Below are positions 35,767 to 44,979 of a DNA stretch of 64,000 bases, in pieces. A program made the position numbers and the translations under genes. Source of the DNA: Spongiactinospora sp. TRM90649 (GTDB lineage Bacteria; Actinomycetota; Actinomycetes; Streptosporangiales; Streptosporangiaceae); contig NZ_JARLTC010000043.1 of the NCBI RefSeq assembly GCF_029382225.1, forward strand, positions 1 through 64,000, given 5' to 3'. The notes below the pieces were generated by a model that was not told where the DNA came from, did not search any database, and saw only the letters and a program-made list of their open reading frames with translations. Position 1 is the first letter of the stretch. The number at the start of each line of letters is the position of its first letter.

Positions 35767-37352
35767 CGGCCCTCCTCTCTGTCACCGCCGCGTGGGCGGT
35801 CGTTGGCGCGTTCGTGGACGGTGGGCCCGGTGGTGGCCGTGGACAGCAGGCGTTTCTGCACCACGCCGGTGCCGACGCTGCGGACGAAGGCGCCGGACGT
35901 GGTGAGCTCGACGTAGCGCGGCAGCGCGTACCTGGGCAGGTTGTCCTCGCAGAACCGGAAGAAGGCGAGCACGTCGAAGTCGGCCGGGCCGTCGGGGACG
36001 ACGAAGACCTTGATCTCGTCCTCGCCGCCCATCTCGTCGGTCACGCCGATGGCCGCGCACTCGCCGACGCCGGGGGCGGTGCGGATCACCGACTCCAGCT
36101 CGTAGGCCGAGACGTTCTCCCCGCGCCGCCGCATGCTGTCGGTGAGGCGGCCGACGAAGTAGAGGAAGCCGTCCTCGTCCATCCGGCCGAGATCGCCGGA
36201 GTGGAACCACAGGCCGCGCCACGCCTCGACGGTGGCGTCGTCGCGCCGCCAGTAGCCGAGCGTGATCATGTCGGGGTGCTGCGGGCGGTAGACGATCTCG
36301 CCTGCCGTCCCGGGCGGCAGGGGCCGGCCCTCCTCGTCGTGGATCTCGACGTCGAACCCGGCGCACGGCCAGCCCGCGCTGCCCCGCCTGCGGCGGGCGG
36401 GGGTCTCGAACGTGGGCCCGTCGGCCTCGGTCTGCCCGAACATGCTCTGGATCCGGACGCCCAGGTCGTCCTCGAAGAACGGGTACGCCTCGGCGGGGAT
36501 CGGCGCGCCCAGGAAGCGGCGCAGCGGCGTGCCGGACGCGGCCTCCCGTCCGAGGGTCATCACGACCGATAGGACCGCGCCGATCACGAAGGCCCAGGTG
36601 CACTCGAACCCGGCGATCTGCGGCCAGAACCGCTGCGCGCTGAACCTGCGGTCGAAGGCGACGGCCGAGCCGGACTGGACCACGGCGGGGAACACGATGT
36701 GGAAGTCCACGTGGAAGAACGGCAGGACGAAGTAGCCGGTGTCGCCGGGCCCGAGGCCGAGCACGCCCGAGACGACCGCGCCGAGGTTGGAGAAGTAGGC
36801 GCGGGGCAGCATCACGCCCTTGGACCTGCCGGTGGTGCCGGAGGTGTAGAGAATGGTGCCCAGGTCGCCCGCGCGCGTGGCGGCGTTGGCCTCGTCGAGT
36901 TCGGCGCGTTCGGCCGCGCCGATCGGCTCGGGCGGGCCGTCGTCGATGACGCGCACCGGCGCGGGCGGGTCGTCGCCGAGCCGGTCGAGCAGCTCCCGTT
37001 CGGCGACCAGCAGCACGGGGTCGCAGTCGCTCAGCACGAACGCCATCAGCGGGCCCTTGAGCTCGGCGTTCACCGACACCTCGACGGCGCCGATCCACCA
37101 GGCGCCGTACTGCCAGGCGAGCCGCCATTCGGAGTTCCCGCTGACGATGGCGACGTGGTCGCCCGGGCCGACGCCGCGCGCCCGCAGTTCGGCCGCACAG
37201 CGCCGGGCGGCGCCGGCGAACTCGCCGACGGTCCACTCGGCGCCCGGCCGCCGGAGCAGCACGCGGTCCGGGTGGTCCGCCTCGGCCTCGATGAGGTCGG
37301 TGACGGGGCCGTGGCGTCCCGTGCGGACCCCTTCGGGCAACTGGCCTCTCAC
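35763..37352 (-). CDS. Acyl-CoA synthetase (AMP-forming)
   Basis: Predicted 529-residue adenylate-forming ligase that activates a carboxylic acid with ATP and CoA. P-loop: TILYTSGTTGRSKGVMLPRA. Adenine and hinge motifs: QSMFGQTEADGP, LWFHSGDLGRMDEDGFLYFV and RRRGENVSAYELE. A C-terminal Lys in VVQKRLL is in the expected place. It resembles CaiC-type ligases. GTG at 37352 overlaps the SDR stop (GTGA). In the operon it would activate the acid brought in by the Liv-type importer. Confidence 0.92.
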   Translation of the reverse strand: MRGQLPEGVRTGRHGPVTDLIEAEADHPDRVLLRRPGAEWTVGEFAGAARRCAAELRARGVGPGDHVAIVSGNSEWRLAWQYGAWWIGAVEVSVNAELKGPLMAFVLSDCDPVLLVAERELLDRLGDDPPAPVRVIDDGPPEPIGAAERAELDEANAATRAGDLGTILYTSGTTGRSKGVMLPRAYFSNLGAVVSGVLGLGPGDTGYFVLPFFHVDFHIVFPAVVQSGSAVAFDRRFSAQRFWPQIAGFECTWAFVIGAVLSVVMTLGREAASGTPLRRFLGAPIPAEAYPFFEDDLGVRIQSMFGQTEADGPTFETPARRRRGSAGWPCAGFDVEIHDEEGRPLPPGTAGEIVYRPQHPDMITLGYWRRDDATVEAWRGLWFHSGDLGRMDEDGFLYFVGRLTDSMRRRGENVSAYELESVIRTAPGVGECAAIGVTDEMGGEDEIKVFVVPDGPADFDVLAFFRFCEDNLPRYALPRYVELTTSGAFVRSVGTGVVQKRLLSTATTGPTVHERANDRPRGGDREEGR

Positions 37353-38095
37353 AGGTGAAGTTCCCCTCCGTTCACATCGATGACCTGCGCGGTGATGTAG
37401 GACGCGGCCGGGGAGAGCAGGAAGGCGACGACCTCGGCGATCTCCCTGGGGCGGGCGAGGCGGCCCAGGGTGATCGTGGCCAGCCAGTTCTCGCGCACCG
37501 GTTCGGGCACGTCCCGGATCATCGGGGTGTCCACCGCGCCGGGCGCGACCGCGTTGCAGCGGACTCCGGCGCGGGCCAGTTCCAGGGCGACGGTCTTGGT
37601 GAGCCCGACGACGCCGGCCTTGGCGGCGGCGTAGTTGGTCTGGCCGAAGGAGCCGTGCCGGCCGGAGGAGGAGATGTTGACGATCGATCCGGCGTCGGAG
37701 GCCGACAGGAGCCGGCGGGCGGCCTGGCAGCCGAGCCAGGTCCCGCGCAGGTGGACGTCCACGACCTGCCGCCACTCCTGGTCGCTCATCCGCGCCAGGG
37801 TGCGGTCCCTGGTGATCCCGGCGTTGTTGACCAGGCCGTCGAGCCCGCCGAAGGCCGTCTCGACGGCGGCCACCGCGGCCTGCCAGGAGTCGCGGTCGGC
37901 GACGTCGAGGGTCACCGGCAGGGTGTGCCCGCCCAGTTCGGCGGCGGTACGGCGGGCGCCCCCGGCGTCCAGGTCGGCGATCGCCACCCGCGCGCCCCGC
38001 GCGGCGAGCACCTCGGCGGTGGCCCGCCCGATGCCCGACGCGCCGCCGGTCACCAGGTAGGAGCGTCCCTCGTGCGCGGTCGGCTCACCGGTCAT
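37349..38095 (-). CDS. SDR-family 3-hydroxyacyl-CoA dehydrogenase-like protein
   Basis: Predicted 248-residue classical SDR. TGGASGIGRATAEVL (cofactor), LVNNAGITRD, NISSSGRHGSFGQTNYAAAK with the catalytic Ser-Tyr-Lys set. An Asp after strand 2 (VAIADLDAGG) suggests NAD preference. Between a MaoC hydratase and an acyl-CoA ligase it most likely oxidises the 3-hydroxyacyl-CoA. It overlaps the MaoC gene by 11 bp. Confidence 0.92.
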   Translation of the reverse strand: MTGEPTAHEGRSYLVTGGASGIGRATAEVLAARGARVAIADLDAGGARRTAAELGGHTLPVTLDVADRDSWQAAVAAVETAFGGLDGLVNNAGITRDRTLARMSDQEWRQVVDVHLRGTWLGCQAARRLLSASDAGSIVNISSSGRHGSFGQTNYAAAKAGVVGLTKTVALELARAGVRCNAVAPGAVDTPMIRDVPEPVRENWLATITLGRLARPREIAEVVAFLLSPAASYITAQVIDVNGGELHL

Positions 38096-38579
38096 CGCGG
38101 GCTCCTCCCACCAGCAGCACGTCCGTGCCGCGCTGCACGACGGTTCCGTCCTGGTCGGCCACGGTCACCTCGACGGTGACCACGCCCGACCCGGGCCGCG
38201 AGCGGCTGGGCCGCAGCCCGGCGATGGTCTGGGTGGCGCGGATCGTGTCGCCCGCCCGGGTCGGCGCGACCATGGCGCGCTCGACGTTGAGGTAGCCGAG
38301 CACGTTCAGCTCGTCGATCCCGGGGGTGCGCAGGCCGCTGGAGATCGAGAGGACGAGCAGGCCGTGGGCGATCCGCCCGCCGTAGGGGGTGTTGGCGGCG
38401 GCCCACTGCTCGTCGGTGTGCAGCGGGTTGAAGTCGCCGGAGAGCCCGGCGAAGGAGACGATGTCCGCCTCCGTCACGGTCCGCCCGGCCGAGACGTGGG
38501 TCTCCCCTGCGGTGAGGTCGCCGAAGTGGCGGACGGCGGGGATCGGGCGGCGGCCCGCCGCCGCGGCTGAGCCGGTCAC
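38085..38579 (-). CDS. MaoC-like (R)-specific enoyl-CoA hydratase
   Basis: Predicted 164-residue hotdog-fold hydratase. The hydratase-2 motif is FAGLSGDFNPLHTDEQWA with catalytic Asp and His, followed by GGRIAHGLLVLSISSGL. It hydrates a trans-2-enoyl-CoA. The GTG start overlaps the permease stop (GTGA). Together with the SDR and thiolase it forms the lower part of a beta-oxidation spiral. Confidence 0.92.
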   Translation of the reverse strand: MTGSAAAAGRRPIPAVRHFGDLTAGETHVSAGRTVTEADIVSFAGLSGDFNPLHTDEQWAAANTPYGGRIAHGLLVLSISSGLRTPGIDELNVLGYLNVERAMVAPTRAGDTIRATQTIAGLRPSRSRPGSGVVTVEVTVADQDGTVVQRGTDVLLVGGARDDR

Positions 38580-39457
38580 AGTTTGACACTCTCCTTGATG
38601 CCGACGATTCCGTTGGGCCGCACGATGAGGAAGGCGACCAGGCAGACCACCACGATGGCTTCGAGCAGGGTGGTGGACAGGTAAGCCGAGACCATGGCCT
38701 CCAGCACGCCGAGGACCATCCCGCCGAGCACCGCGCCCCTGATCGAGCCGATGCCGCCGATGATGGCCGCGATGAACGCCTTGAGGGTGATCAGGAAGCC
38801 CAGCCCGATGGTGATCGTCCGGAAGCTGGTGATGTACATGAACACGCCGACCATGCCGATCGCGCCGCTGAGCCCGTAGACCAGCGCGACGATCCGGTTG
38901 ACCTTGATGCCCATCAGCTCGGCGGTGGACCTGTCCTGCGACACCGCGAGGATGGCCTGGCCGTGGCGGCTGCGGTTGAGGAAGAGCTGGAACGCCACCA
39001 CGATCACGATGGCCACGGCGAGGTTCATCAGCGCCAGGTGCCCGATCCGGATCTCACCGATCATGATCGATCCGCTGGGCAGCAGCCCCTCGGGGAAGAC
39101 CCTGGGCTGCACCCCCCAGAAGCGCTGGACCAGGTTGCGCAGGATGAAGCCCGCGGCCATGGCCGCGATGAACGCCATGAAGAGCTGGTTGCGCGACATC
39201 AGCGGGCGGTAGATCGCGCGCTCGATGCAGATCGCGAGGACCGCGGCCAGTGCCATCGCCGCCACCACGACCAGCCAGAACGGCACGCCGAGCACCATCA
39301 GGGTGGCCGCGAAGAAGGCGGAGAAGATCAGTGTGTCGCCGTGCGCGAAGTGCATCAGGCCGAGGACCTGGTAGACGAGCCCGTACCCGACGCACCACAG
39401 CGAGTACTGCGCGCCGATGCTCAGCCCGTTGACGAACTGCTGCAGGAAGTAGGTCAT
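38576..39457 (-). CDS. livH: Branched-chain amino acid-type ABC permease (LivH-like)
   Basis: Predicted 293-residue inner-membrane permease with eight or so segments. Conserved family text: FVNGLSIGAQYSLWCVGYGL at the N-terminus, VLGLMHFAHGDTLIF, AVSQDRSTAELMGIKVNRIV (EAA-like cytoplasmic loop) and GIGSIRGAVLGGMVLGVLEA. It pairs with LivM-like subunit and two ATPases. In such catabolic operons Liv-type systems often import aromatic or aliphatic acids instead of amino acids. ATGA overlap with livF. Confidence 0.94.
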   Translation of the reverse strand: MTYFLQQFVNGLSIGAQYSLWCVGYGLVYQVLGLMHFAHGDTLIFSAFFAATLMVLGVPFWLVVVAAMALAAVLAICIERAIYRPLMSRNQLFMAFIAAMAAGFILRNLVQRFWGVQPRVFPEGLLPSGSIMIGEIRIGHLALMNLAVAIVIVVAFQLFLNRSRHGQAILAVSQDRSTAELMGIKVNRIVALVYGLSGAIGMVGVFMYITSFRTITIGLGFLITLKAFIAAIIGGIGSIRGAVLGGMVLGVLEAMVSAYLSTTLLEAIVVVCLVAFLIVRPNGIVGIKESVKL

Positions 39458-40185
39458 GCGGGCGTCCCCCCGGAACGCGCGAAGTAGTGGGAGCCGACCT
39501 CGTCGGGCCCGGTCGCGCCCGCGTCCGCGGCGAAGACGATCCTGCCCTCGGTCAGGACGGTGATCCGGTCGCAGAGTTCCAGGGCCTTGGTGACGTTCTG
39601 CTCGACGAGCAGCACGCTCATGTCGTTGCCGGCCACGAGGTCCTTGAGGCCCTCGTACACCTGGTCGATCAGCACCGGGGCGAGGCCGAGCGAGGGTTCG
39701 TCGAGCAGCAGCAGCGAGGGACGGGACATCATGGCCCGGCCGATCGCGAGGATCTGCTGCTCGCCGCCGCTGAGCAGCCCGGCGGGCGAGTGCCTGCGCC
39801 GTTCGATGACGGGCCAGGCGGCGAGGTAGCGTTCCACGTCGGCGGTGATCGCCGAGCGGTCGCTCCTGGTGTAGGCCCCGAGGCGCAGGTTGGCCTCGGT
39901 GGACATGCGCGGGAAGACCCGGCGGTTCTCCGGGCACAGCGCGACCCCCCGGGTGACCACCCTGGACGGCGAGTCGCCGAGCAGCGACCTGCCCCGGTAG
40001 GAGATCGAGCCCGCGCTGGTGCGGACCTGCCTGGCGAGCACCCGCAGCAGCGTGGACTTCCCCGCCCCGTTCGGGCCGCACACGGCGAGGACCTCGCCGG
40101 GCCGCACCTCGAACGAGATGTCGTGGAGGATCTCCGTGACGCCGTACCCGGCGCTCAGGTGGCGCACTTCGAGCACGTCACTCAC
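39454..40185 (-). CDS. livF: Liv-type ABC ATPase (LivF-like)
   Basis: Predicted 243-residue ATP-binding subunit. Walker A GPNGAGKSTLL, signature LLSGGEQQILAIGRA, Walker B LLLLDEPSLGLAPVLIDQVY and H-loop LLVEQNVTKAL, all typical of LivF. Start uncertain: TTG at 40191, GTG at 40185 or GTG at 40176. I chose 40185 because the product then begins VSDVLEVRHLSAGYG like relatives. It overlaps livG by 8 bp. Confidence 0.93.
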   Translation of the reverse strand: MSDVLEVRHLSAGYGVTEILHDISFEVRPGEVLAVCGPNGAGKSTLLRVLARQVRTSAGSISYRGRSLLGDSPSRVVTRGVALCPENRRVFPRMSTEANLRLGAYTRSDRSAITADVERYLAAWPVIERRRHSPAGLLSGGEQQILAIGRAMMSRPSLLLLDEPSLGLAPVLIDQVYEGLKDLVAGNDMSVLLVEQNVTKALELCDRITVLTEGRIVFAADAGATGPDEVGSHYFARSGGTPA

Positions 40186-40957
40186 CCCCAACGTAGATGC
40201 TGCGGACGTGCGGGTCGGCGGCGACGGTGGCGGGGTCGCCGTCGGCGACGAGCCGCCCGCCGTCCATGACGACCACGCGGTCGGAGACCTCTAGCACCAG
40301 TTCCAGCCGGTGTTCGACGAGGAAGAGGCTGAGCGGCTCCTCGCCGTCGCGGGCCAGGCCCGTGACCATGCGCACCATCTCGTCGGCGTCCTCGACGGAC
40401 ATGCCGGCCGTGGGCTCGTCCAGGACCAGCACGCGTGGCCGCAGCGCGATGGCCCGCGCCAGCTCCAGCCGCTTCTGGTCGGCGTAGGACAGCACGCCGG
40501 CCCGCAGCCCGAGCCTGCCGCCGAGGCCGACCTTGGCCAGCGCGGCCTCGGCGTGCTCGCGCATCCGGGCGGACCGGCGGCGGGCCCCCGGGCTGCCGAG
40601 GACGTCCGCGATCCAGCGCGGGGTCAGCGGGCCGCCGTCGGTGAGGCCGAGGAACGTCCCGGCCAGCGCGTTGTCCAGGACCGTCATCTCGGCGACGAGC
40701 CGCAGGTTCTGGAAGGTGCGGGCCAGGCCCGCGCGCCGGATGGCCTCCGGCGACCGTCCGGAGATCACGGTCCCGCCGAGGCTGATCGTGCCCTTGGTCG
40801 GCCGGTAGAAGCCGGACATCACGTTGATCAGGGTGGACTTGCCCGAGCCGTTCGGGCCGATCACCCCGACCACCTCGCCGGCTCCGACCGAGAAGGAGAC
40901 GTCGGTCAGCGCGGCGACGCCGCCGAAGGACATGTGCGCGGAGTCAACGTCGAGCAT
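40178..40957 (-). CDS. livG: Liv-type ABC ATPase (LivG-like)
   Basis: Predicted 259-residue ATP-binding subunit. Walker A GPNGSGKSTLINV, Q-loop LARTFQNLRLVAEMT, Walker B RVLVLDEPTAGMSVED and H-loop LVEHRLELVLEV. The signature is degenerate: VLSYADQKRLELARAIA in place of LSGG, which is usual for LivG (LSYGQQR). ATG at 40957, overlapping livM by 14 bp. Confidence 0.94.
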   Translation of the reverse strand: MLDVDSAHMSFGGVAALTDVSFSVGAGEVVGVIGPNGSGKSTLINVMSGFYRPTKGTISLGGTVISGRSPEAIRRAGLARTFQNLRLVAEMTVLDNALAGTFLGLTDGGPLTPRWIADVLGSPGARRRSARMREHAEAALAKVGLGGRLGLRAGVLSYADQKRLELARAIALRPRVLVLDEPTAGMSVEDADEMVRMVTGLARDGEEPLSLFLVEHRLELVLEVSDRVVVMDGGRLVADGDPATVAADPHVRSIYVGGE

Positions 40958-41993
40958 CGCCGTCCCGCCTTCCCGATCGGGCCAGCACCGGTGCCAGCAG
41001 GTCGCGCAGCACGCCGCCGCGCAGCAGCACCGCGACCAGCACGGCCAGGCCGACCAGGCCGAGCCGGTAGTCGCTGATGCCGCGGAACTGCTCGTTGAGG
41101 AGGGTGAAGACGACGGCCACCACGACCGCGCCCGGCAGGCTCGCCATCCCGCCGATGATCACGTAGAGGCTGAGCATGAACGAGGCGTCGAACCCGAAGT
41201 CCGCCGGGCTGATGAACTGCACGGTGGCGACCAGGAACGAGCCCGCCGCGCCCACCAGCGCCGACCCGATGACCATCGCGGTGACCCGGACGGCCAGCGG
41301 CCGGATCCCCATGCCCCGCGCGGCGACGTCGTCGTGCCGCACCACGAGCATGGCCCGGCCGAGGAAGCCGCCGGTGACCCGGTGCAGGAACAGGTACATC
41401 ACCGCCAGCAGCGACAGGCACAGGTAGAAGGCCGTCACCGGCTCGGAGAAGGACAGCCCGAACAGGTCCAGGGCGGGGATGCCGAAGAACCCCTCCCGGC
41501 CCCTGGTCAGGTCCGGCAGGTTGGCCAGCGCCTGCGCCACGGCGATCGTGACGCCCAGCGAGACCAGCACGAAGTAGTCGCCACGAACGCGGGCGCTGGC
41601 CAGCGACAGCAGCCCGCCGCCGAGCCCGGCGACGACCGCCGCGGCGAGCATCGCCGCCTCGAACGGCCAGCCGTGGTCGGTCACCAGGATCGCGGTCGTG
41701 TACGCGCCGAGCCCGTAGAACGTCCCGTGGGACAGGTTGAGCAGCCCGGTGTAGCCGAGCGACAGCACCAGCGGGGCGACCACGGCCGCGTTGAGCGCGG
41801 CCAGCGTGTACATCTGGAGCTGGAACGGCGAGTCGATGACCAGGGGGATGACGAAGGCCAGTGCGATCGCGGCCGGGACCGCCCAGCCGGCGATCCTGGA
41901 CACGCCGCCCGCGAGGCGCCCGGGGAGCGGCGCGCCCCCGGGTCCTCCGGCCGCGGCGCCCTGCGCGGCCATGGTGGCGTCGGTGCGGCTCAT
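40944..41993 (-). CDS. livM: Liv-type ABC permease (LivM-like)
   Basis: Predicted 349-residue inner-membrane permease. Typical text: LSLGYTGLLNLSHGTFYGLG (segments 3-4), VRGDYFVLVSLGVTIAVAQ, and the cytoplasmic loop VVRHDDVAARGMGIRPLAVR. A 30-residue Gly/Ala-rich N-terminal tail precedes the first segment. ATG overlaps the binding-protein stop (ATGA). Confidence 0.94.
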   Translation of the reverse strand: MSRTDATMAAQGAAAGGPGGAPLPGRLAGGVSRIAGWAVPAAIALAFVIPLVIDSPFQLQMYTLAALNAAVVAPLVLSLGYTGLLNLSHGTFYGLGAYTTAILVTDHGWPFEAAMLAAAVVAGLGGGLLSLASARVRGDYFVLVSLGVTIAVAQALANLPDLTRGREGFFGIPALDLFGLSFSEPVTAFYLCLSLLAVMYLFLHRVTGGFLGRAMLVVRHDDVAARGMGIRPLAVRVTAMVIGSALVGAAGSFLVATVQFISPADFGFDASFMLSLYVIIGGMASLPGAVVVAVVFTLLNEQFRGISDYRLGLVGLAVLVAVLLRGGVLRDLLAPVLARSGRRDGDARR

Positions 41994-43219
41994 TTGGCCG
42001 GCTCGACCGTTCCGTCGGCGTGCATGAGATACGAGGCCGCCTGCTCGCGGTCGCGGGGGCCGGGGCCGGTGACCTTGGACATGGTGCCGAACCGCTCGTT
42101 CGGGGTGAGGTCCTGGGTGAAGGAGATCGGGCCGAGCAGGCCCTCGCCCTTGGCCTTGGTCATGTAGGTGAGCAGGTCGGTCTTTTCGGTGGCGCCCGCC
42201 TCGATGGCCGCGGCGACCGACAGCACGCTGTCGAAGCTGTGCATGGCGGCGGTGGGGATGTTCTTGCCGTACTCCTTGAGGAAGCGCTTGTCCAGGGTGT
42301 CCAGCAGCGAGCCCGGCTGCGGGAAGACCTTCGCCGGGTCCATCTGGTAGTACTCGCCGTCCTCCAGCACCGACCCGGCGGAGTCGGCGAAGGTCTTGCC
42401 CCAGCCCTCGCCGAGGAAGTCCACGAACGGCTTCTTCAGCCCGGCGCGACCGGCCTGGGCGGCGATCTTGCCCGCGTCGGCCTGGAAGGCGCCGCTCATC
42501 ACGACGTCCGGGTTCGCCTTGGCCAGGCTGGTGATCATGGTGGAGAAGTCAGCCGTGCCGTCCGGGTACGACTGCTTGGACGCGATCGTCGTGCCGCCCT
42601 TGGTCAGCGAGTCGGTGAGGCCCTTGTAGTAGGAGTCGAGGAAGGAGTAGTCGCCGGCGATGGTGCCCACGGTCTTGGCGTTCAGCTTGTCGCCGACGAA
42701 CGCGCCGGCCACGCGGGCGAAGTTGGCCACGCTGGCCGAGACCACCACGAGGTTGTCGGCGTCGGTGGTGAGGAAGTCGGCGGAGGCGAAGGAGACCACC
42801 GCGGGCAGCTTGTACTTGGCGAGCACCACGCCCGCCGCCTGCGCCTGGCCGCTGGTGAGGAAGCCGGTCAGCGCGAAGATGTCGTCCTCGGCGGCGAACC
42901 TGGCCGCGATGGTGGTGGCGGCCTCGGTCTTCATCTGGTCGTCGGCCGACTCGATGACGAACTTGGCGCCCTTGAGCGCGCCGGTCCGCACGCCGCCCTG
43001 CTCGTTCAGGTGGTCCGCGGCGAGTTTGGCGCCGTCCACGAGATCCTTGCCGGTCTCCGCGGAGTCACCGGTCAGCGGCGCCGACACCAGGATGCGGATC
43101 TCCTTCGGCCCGCCCTCCGTGCCGGACGCGCCCGCGCCCCCGCCGCATCCGCTGAGCACCAGGGAGGCGGTCGCGATGAGCGCCCCGAGAAGTCCGGCGC
43201 GCTTGTTGCAGAGATCCAT
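41990..43219 (-). CDS. Liv-type substrate-binding lipoprotein
   Basis: Predicted 409-residue periplasmic-type binding protein anchored as a lipoprotein. Lipobox LVLSGC with Cys25. The mature part has the type I fold of branched-chain amino acid receptors: IRILVSAPLTGDSAETGKDL, VDGAKLAADHLNEQGGV, AEDDIFALTGFLTSGQAQAA and KTVGTIAGDYSFLDSYYKGL. The ligand is unknown. ATG at 43219 with AAAGGGG eight bases upstream; another ATG at 43240 is possible. Confidence 0.93.
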   Translation of the reverse strand: MDLCNKRAGLLGALIATASLVLSGCGGGAGASGTEGGPKEIRILVSAPLTGDSAETGKDLVDGAKLAADHLNEQGGVRTGALKGAKFVIESADDQMKTEAATTIAARFAAEDDIFALTGFLTSGQAQAAGVVLAKYKLPAVVSFASADFLTTDADNLVVVSASVANFARVAGAFVGDKLNAKTVGTIAGDYSFLDSYYKGLTDSLTKGGTTIASKQSYPDGTADFSTMITSLAKANPDVVMSGAFQADAGKIAAQAGRAGLKKPFVDFLGEGWGKTFADSAGSVLEDGEYYQMDPAKVFPQPGSLLDTLDKRFLKEYGKNIPTAAMHSFDSVLSVAAAIEAGATEKTDLLTYMTKAKGEGLLGPISFTQDLTPNERFGTMSKVTGPGPRDREQAASYLMHADGTVEPAK

Positions 43220-43263
43220 GATCCCTACCCCTTTCTTCATTCGCCTCTTTGTCGAGGTGCCGG

Positions 43264-44475
43264 TCAGGCGAGCCGCTGGACGACCATGGCCATCCCCTGT
43301 CCGCCGCCGACGCACATGGTCGCCACGCCGATCTCCGCGTCGCGGGAGGAGAGGGCGTTGATGAGGGTTGACGTGATGCGCGCCCCGGTCGATCCGAACG
43401 GGTGCCCGACGGCGATCGCGCCGCCGTTGACGTTGAGCCGCTCCGGCGGGATGCCGAGCTCTCGCGCGCTGGGGATGACCTGGGCGGCGAACGCCTCGTT
43501 CAGCTCGAACAGGTCGATGCCGCCGATGGACAGGCCCGCGATGCCGAGGGCCCTGCGGGTGGCCGCGACGGGGCCCATGCCCATGATCTCCGGGGACAGC
43601 CCGGTGACCGCGGTGGACACCACCCGGGCGAGCGGCGTGATCCCGAGTTCGCGGGCCCGGGTGTCGCTCATCACGACCAGCGCGGCGGCGCCGTCGCTGA
43701 GCGGGCAGCAGTTGCCCGCCGTTACGCGGCCATCCGGTCGGAAGGCGGGCCGCAGCCCGGCGAGCGCCTCCGCCGTCGTCCGCGGGCGCGGGGAGTCGTC
43801 GGCGCTCACGATGGTCCCGTCCGCGCGGCGGTACGGGGTGATGTCGGACTCCCAGAAGCCGCGGGCGTCGGCCGTGCGCCGCTGGGACAGCAGCGCGTAC
43901 TCGTCCATCTCCGCGCGGGTGACGCCGTGGGCCAGGGCCACGTTCTCGGCGGTCTGCCCCATCTCGACGTAGACGTCGGGAAGCTCGCCGGTGAGGCGCG
44001 GGTCGGTCCAGCCGGCGGCGCCCCCGGACGCGGCGAGCGTCCGCTCGCGGGCCTCGTCGAAGACGGGGTTCATGGTCCCGGGGATGGAGTCGGACTCCCC
44101 CTTGGTGTAGGAGCTGCAGGACTCCACTCCCGCCGAGACGAAGACGTCTCCCTCCCCCGCCCGTACGGCGTGCGCCGCCATCCGCGTGGTCTGCAGGCTG
44201 GAGGCGCAGTAGCGGGTGACCGTGGCGCCGGGGACGGTGTCCAGGCCGAGCAGCACCGCGACCACGCGCGCCATGTTGAAGCCCTGCTCCCCGCCCGGGG
44301 AGCCGCAGCCGAGCAGCAGGTCGTCGATGGTGGCCGGGTCGAGCTGGGGGATCTTCGCCAGGGCCTGGGAGACCACCTGGGCGACCATGTCGTCGGGCCG
44401 TTCCGCGGCCAGCGAGCCCTTGAACGCCCGGCCGATCGGCGTCCGCGCGGTGGAGACGATGACGGCCTCAGGCAT
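43264..44475 (-). CDS. Thiolase (acetyl-CoA C-acyltransferase)
   Basis: Predicted 403-residue thiolase. Nucleophile Cys in TVTRYCASSLQTTRMAAHAV; NEAF motif in LFELNEAFAAQV; catalytic His in NVNGGAIAVGHPFGSTGAR; C-terminal Cys in ATMCVGGGQGMAM. It cleaves a 3-ketoacyl-CoA with CoA, releasing acetyl-CoA, or propionyl-CoA from a 2-methyl substrate. It overlaps the thioesterase gene by 8 bp. Confidence 0.95.
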   Translation of the reverse strand: MPEAVIVSTARTPIGRAFKGSLAAERPDDMVAQVVSQALAKIPQLDPATIDDLLLGCGSPGGEQGFNMARVVAVLLGLDTVPGATVTRYCASSLQTTRMAAHAVRAGEGDVFVSAGVESCSSYTKGESDSIPGTMNPVFDEARERTLAASGGAAGWTDPRLTGELPDVYVEMGQTAENVALAHGVTRAEMDEYALLSQRRTADARGFWESDITPYRRADGTIVSADDSPRPRTTAEALAGLRPAFRPDGRVTAGNCCPLSDGAAALVVMSDTRARELGITPLARVVSTAVTGLSPEIMGMGPVAATRRALGIAGLSIGGIDLFELNEAFAAQVIPSARELGIPPERLNVNGGAIAVGHPFGSTGARITSTLINALSSRDAEIGVATMCVGGGQGMAMVVQRLA

Positions 44476-44905
44476 CGGCGGCCACCTCCTCGGGCGCGGC
44501 CAGTCGTTCCCTGGCCCGCTCGCGCTCGCCCGGGGTGAGTTCACGCGAGCTGCGGCCCTGCCGGTCCCACATCACCAGCACGACCGATGCCTGGGCGACG
44601 TGGAGGCCGCCGGGCGTGCGCACCGTCTCGCCGGTGGTGATGCTGCGCCGCCCGATCCGGGCGACCTCGAAGGACACGTCGATCGCCGCGTGCTCCACGA
44701 GGATCTCGGCCAGGTAGTCGACCTCGATCCTGGCGACCACGTAGGAGTCGGCGGAGCGCACTCCCACCACGTCCCTGAGCCAGGCGGTGCGGGCCTCGTC
44801 GAGCAGGGTGAGCAGGGTCCCGTGGTAGACGTGGCCCTGGTGGTCCAGGTCCCGCCATCTCAGTCCCACGCGTACCGGAGCGCCGGTGCGCTCAGGAGTT
44901 ACCAT
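44468..44905 (-). CDS. Acyl-CoA thioesterase (4HBT hotdog)
   Basis: Predicted 145-residue hotdog-fold thioesterase. The active-site region is LRWRDLDHQGHVYHGTLLTL followed by LDEARTAWLRD, similar to 4-hydroxybenzoyl-CoA thioesterases. First gene of the operon. ATG at 44905 with GAGGG three bases upstream. Its promoter, 37-67 bp upstream, overlaps two candidate operator sites. Confidence 0.88.
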   Translation of the reverse strand: MVTPERTGAPVRVGLRWRDLDHQGHVYHGTLLTLLDEARTAWLRDVVGVRSADSYVVARIEVDYLAEILVEHAAIDVSFEVARIGRRSITTGETVRTPGGLHVAQASVVLVMWDRQGRSSRELTPGERERARERLAAPEEVAADA

Positions 44906-44927
44906 GAACCCTCGCTTCTTATTTCGG

Positions 44928-44979
44928 ACGATCGATATAAGATCGTAGGGTACGGGCATCCGGACCTGTCAAGAACTTG
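44928..44979 (-). promoter_or_regulatory. Promoter and candidate TetR operators of the 15-gene operon
   Basis: On the minus strand a perfect -35 TTGACA (44972-44967) and -10 TACGAT (44947-44942) are 19 bases apart. ACGATC (44928-44933) and GATCGT (44941-44946) form an inverted repeat covering most of the -10. CAAGAACTTG (44970-44979) overlaps the -35. TTTCGGACGATCGAT (44922-44936) also recurs, inverted with two mismatches, at 44984-44998. Divergent TetR control is likely. Confidence 0.6.

Noticed and set aside
44970-44979. A definite KstR2 site marking a cholesterol-ring catabolism operon
   Set aside because: Only the 8-base core matches, the left flank differs, and the adjacent regulator is BetI-like. 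None of the diagnostic ring-degradation genes is present.
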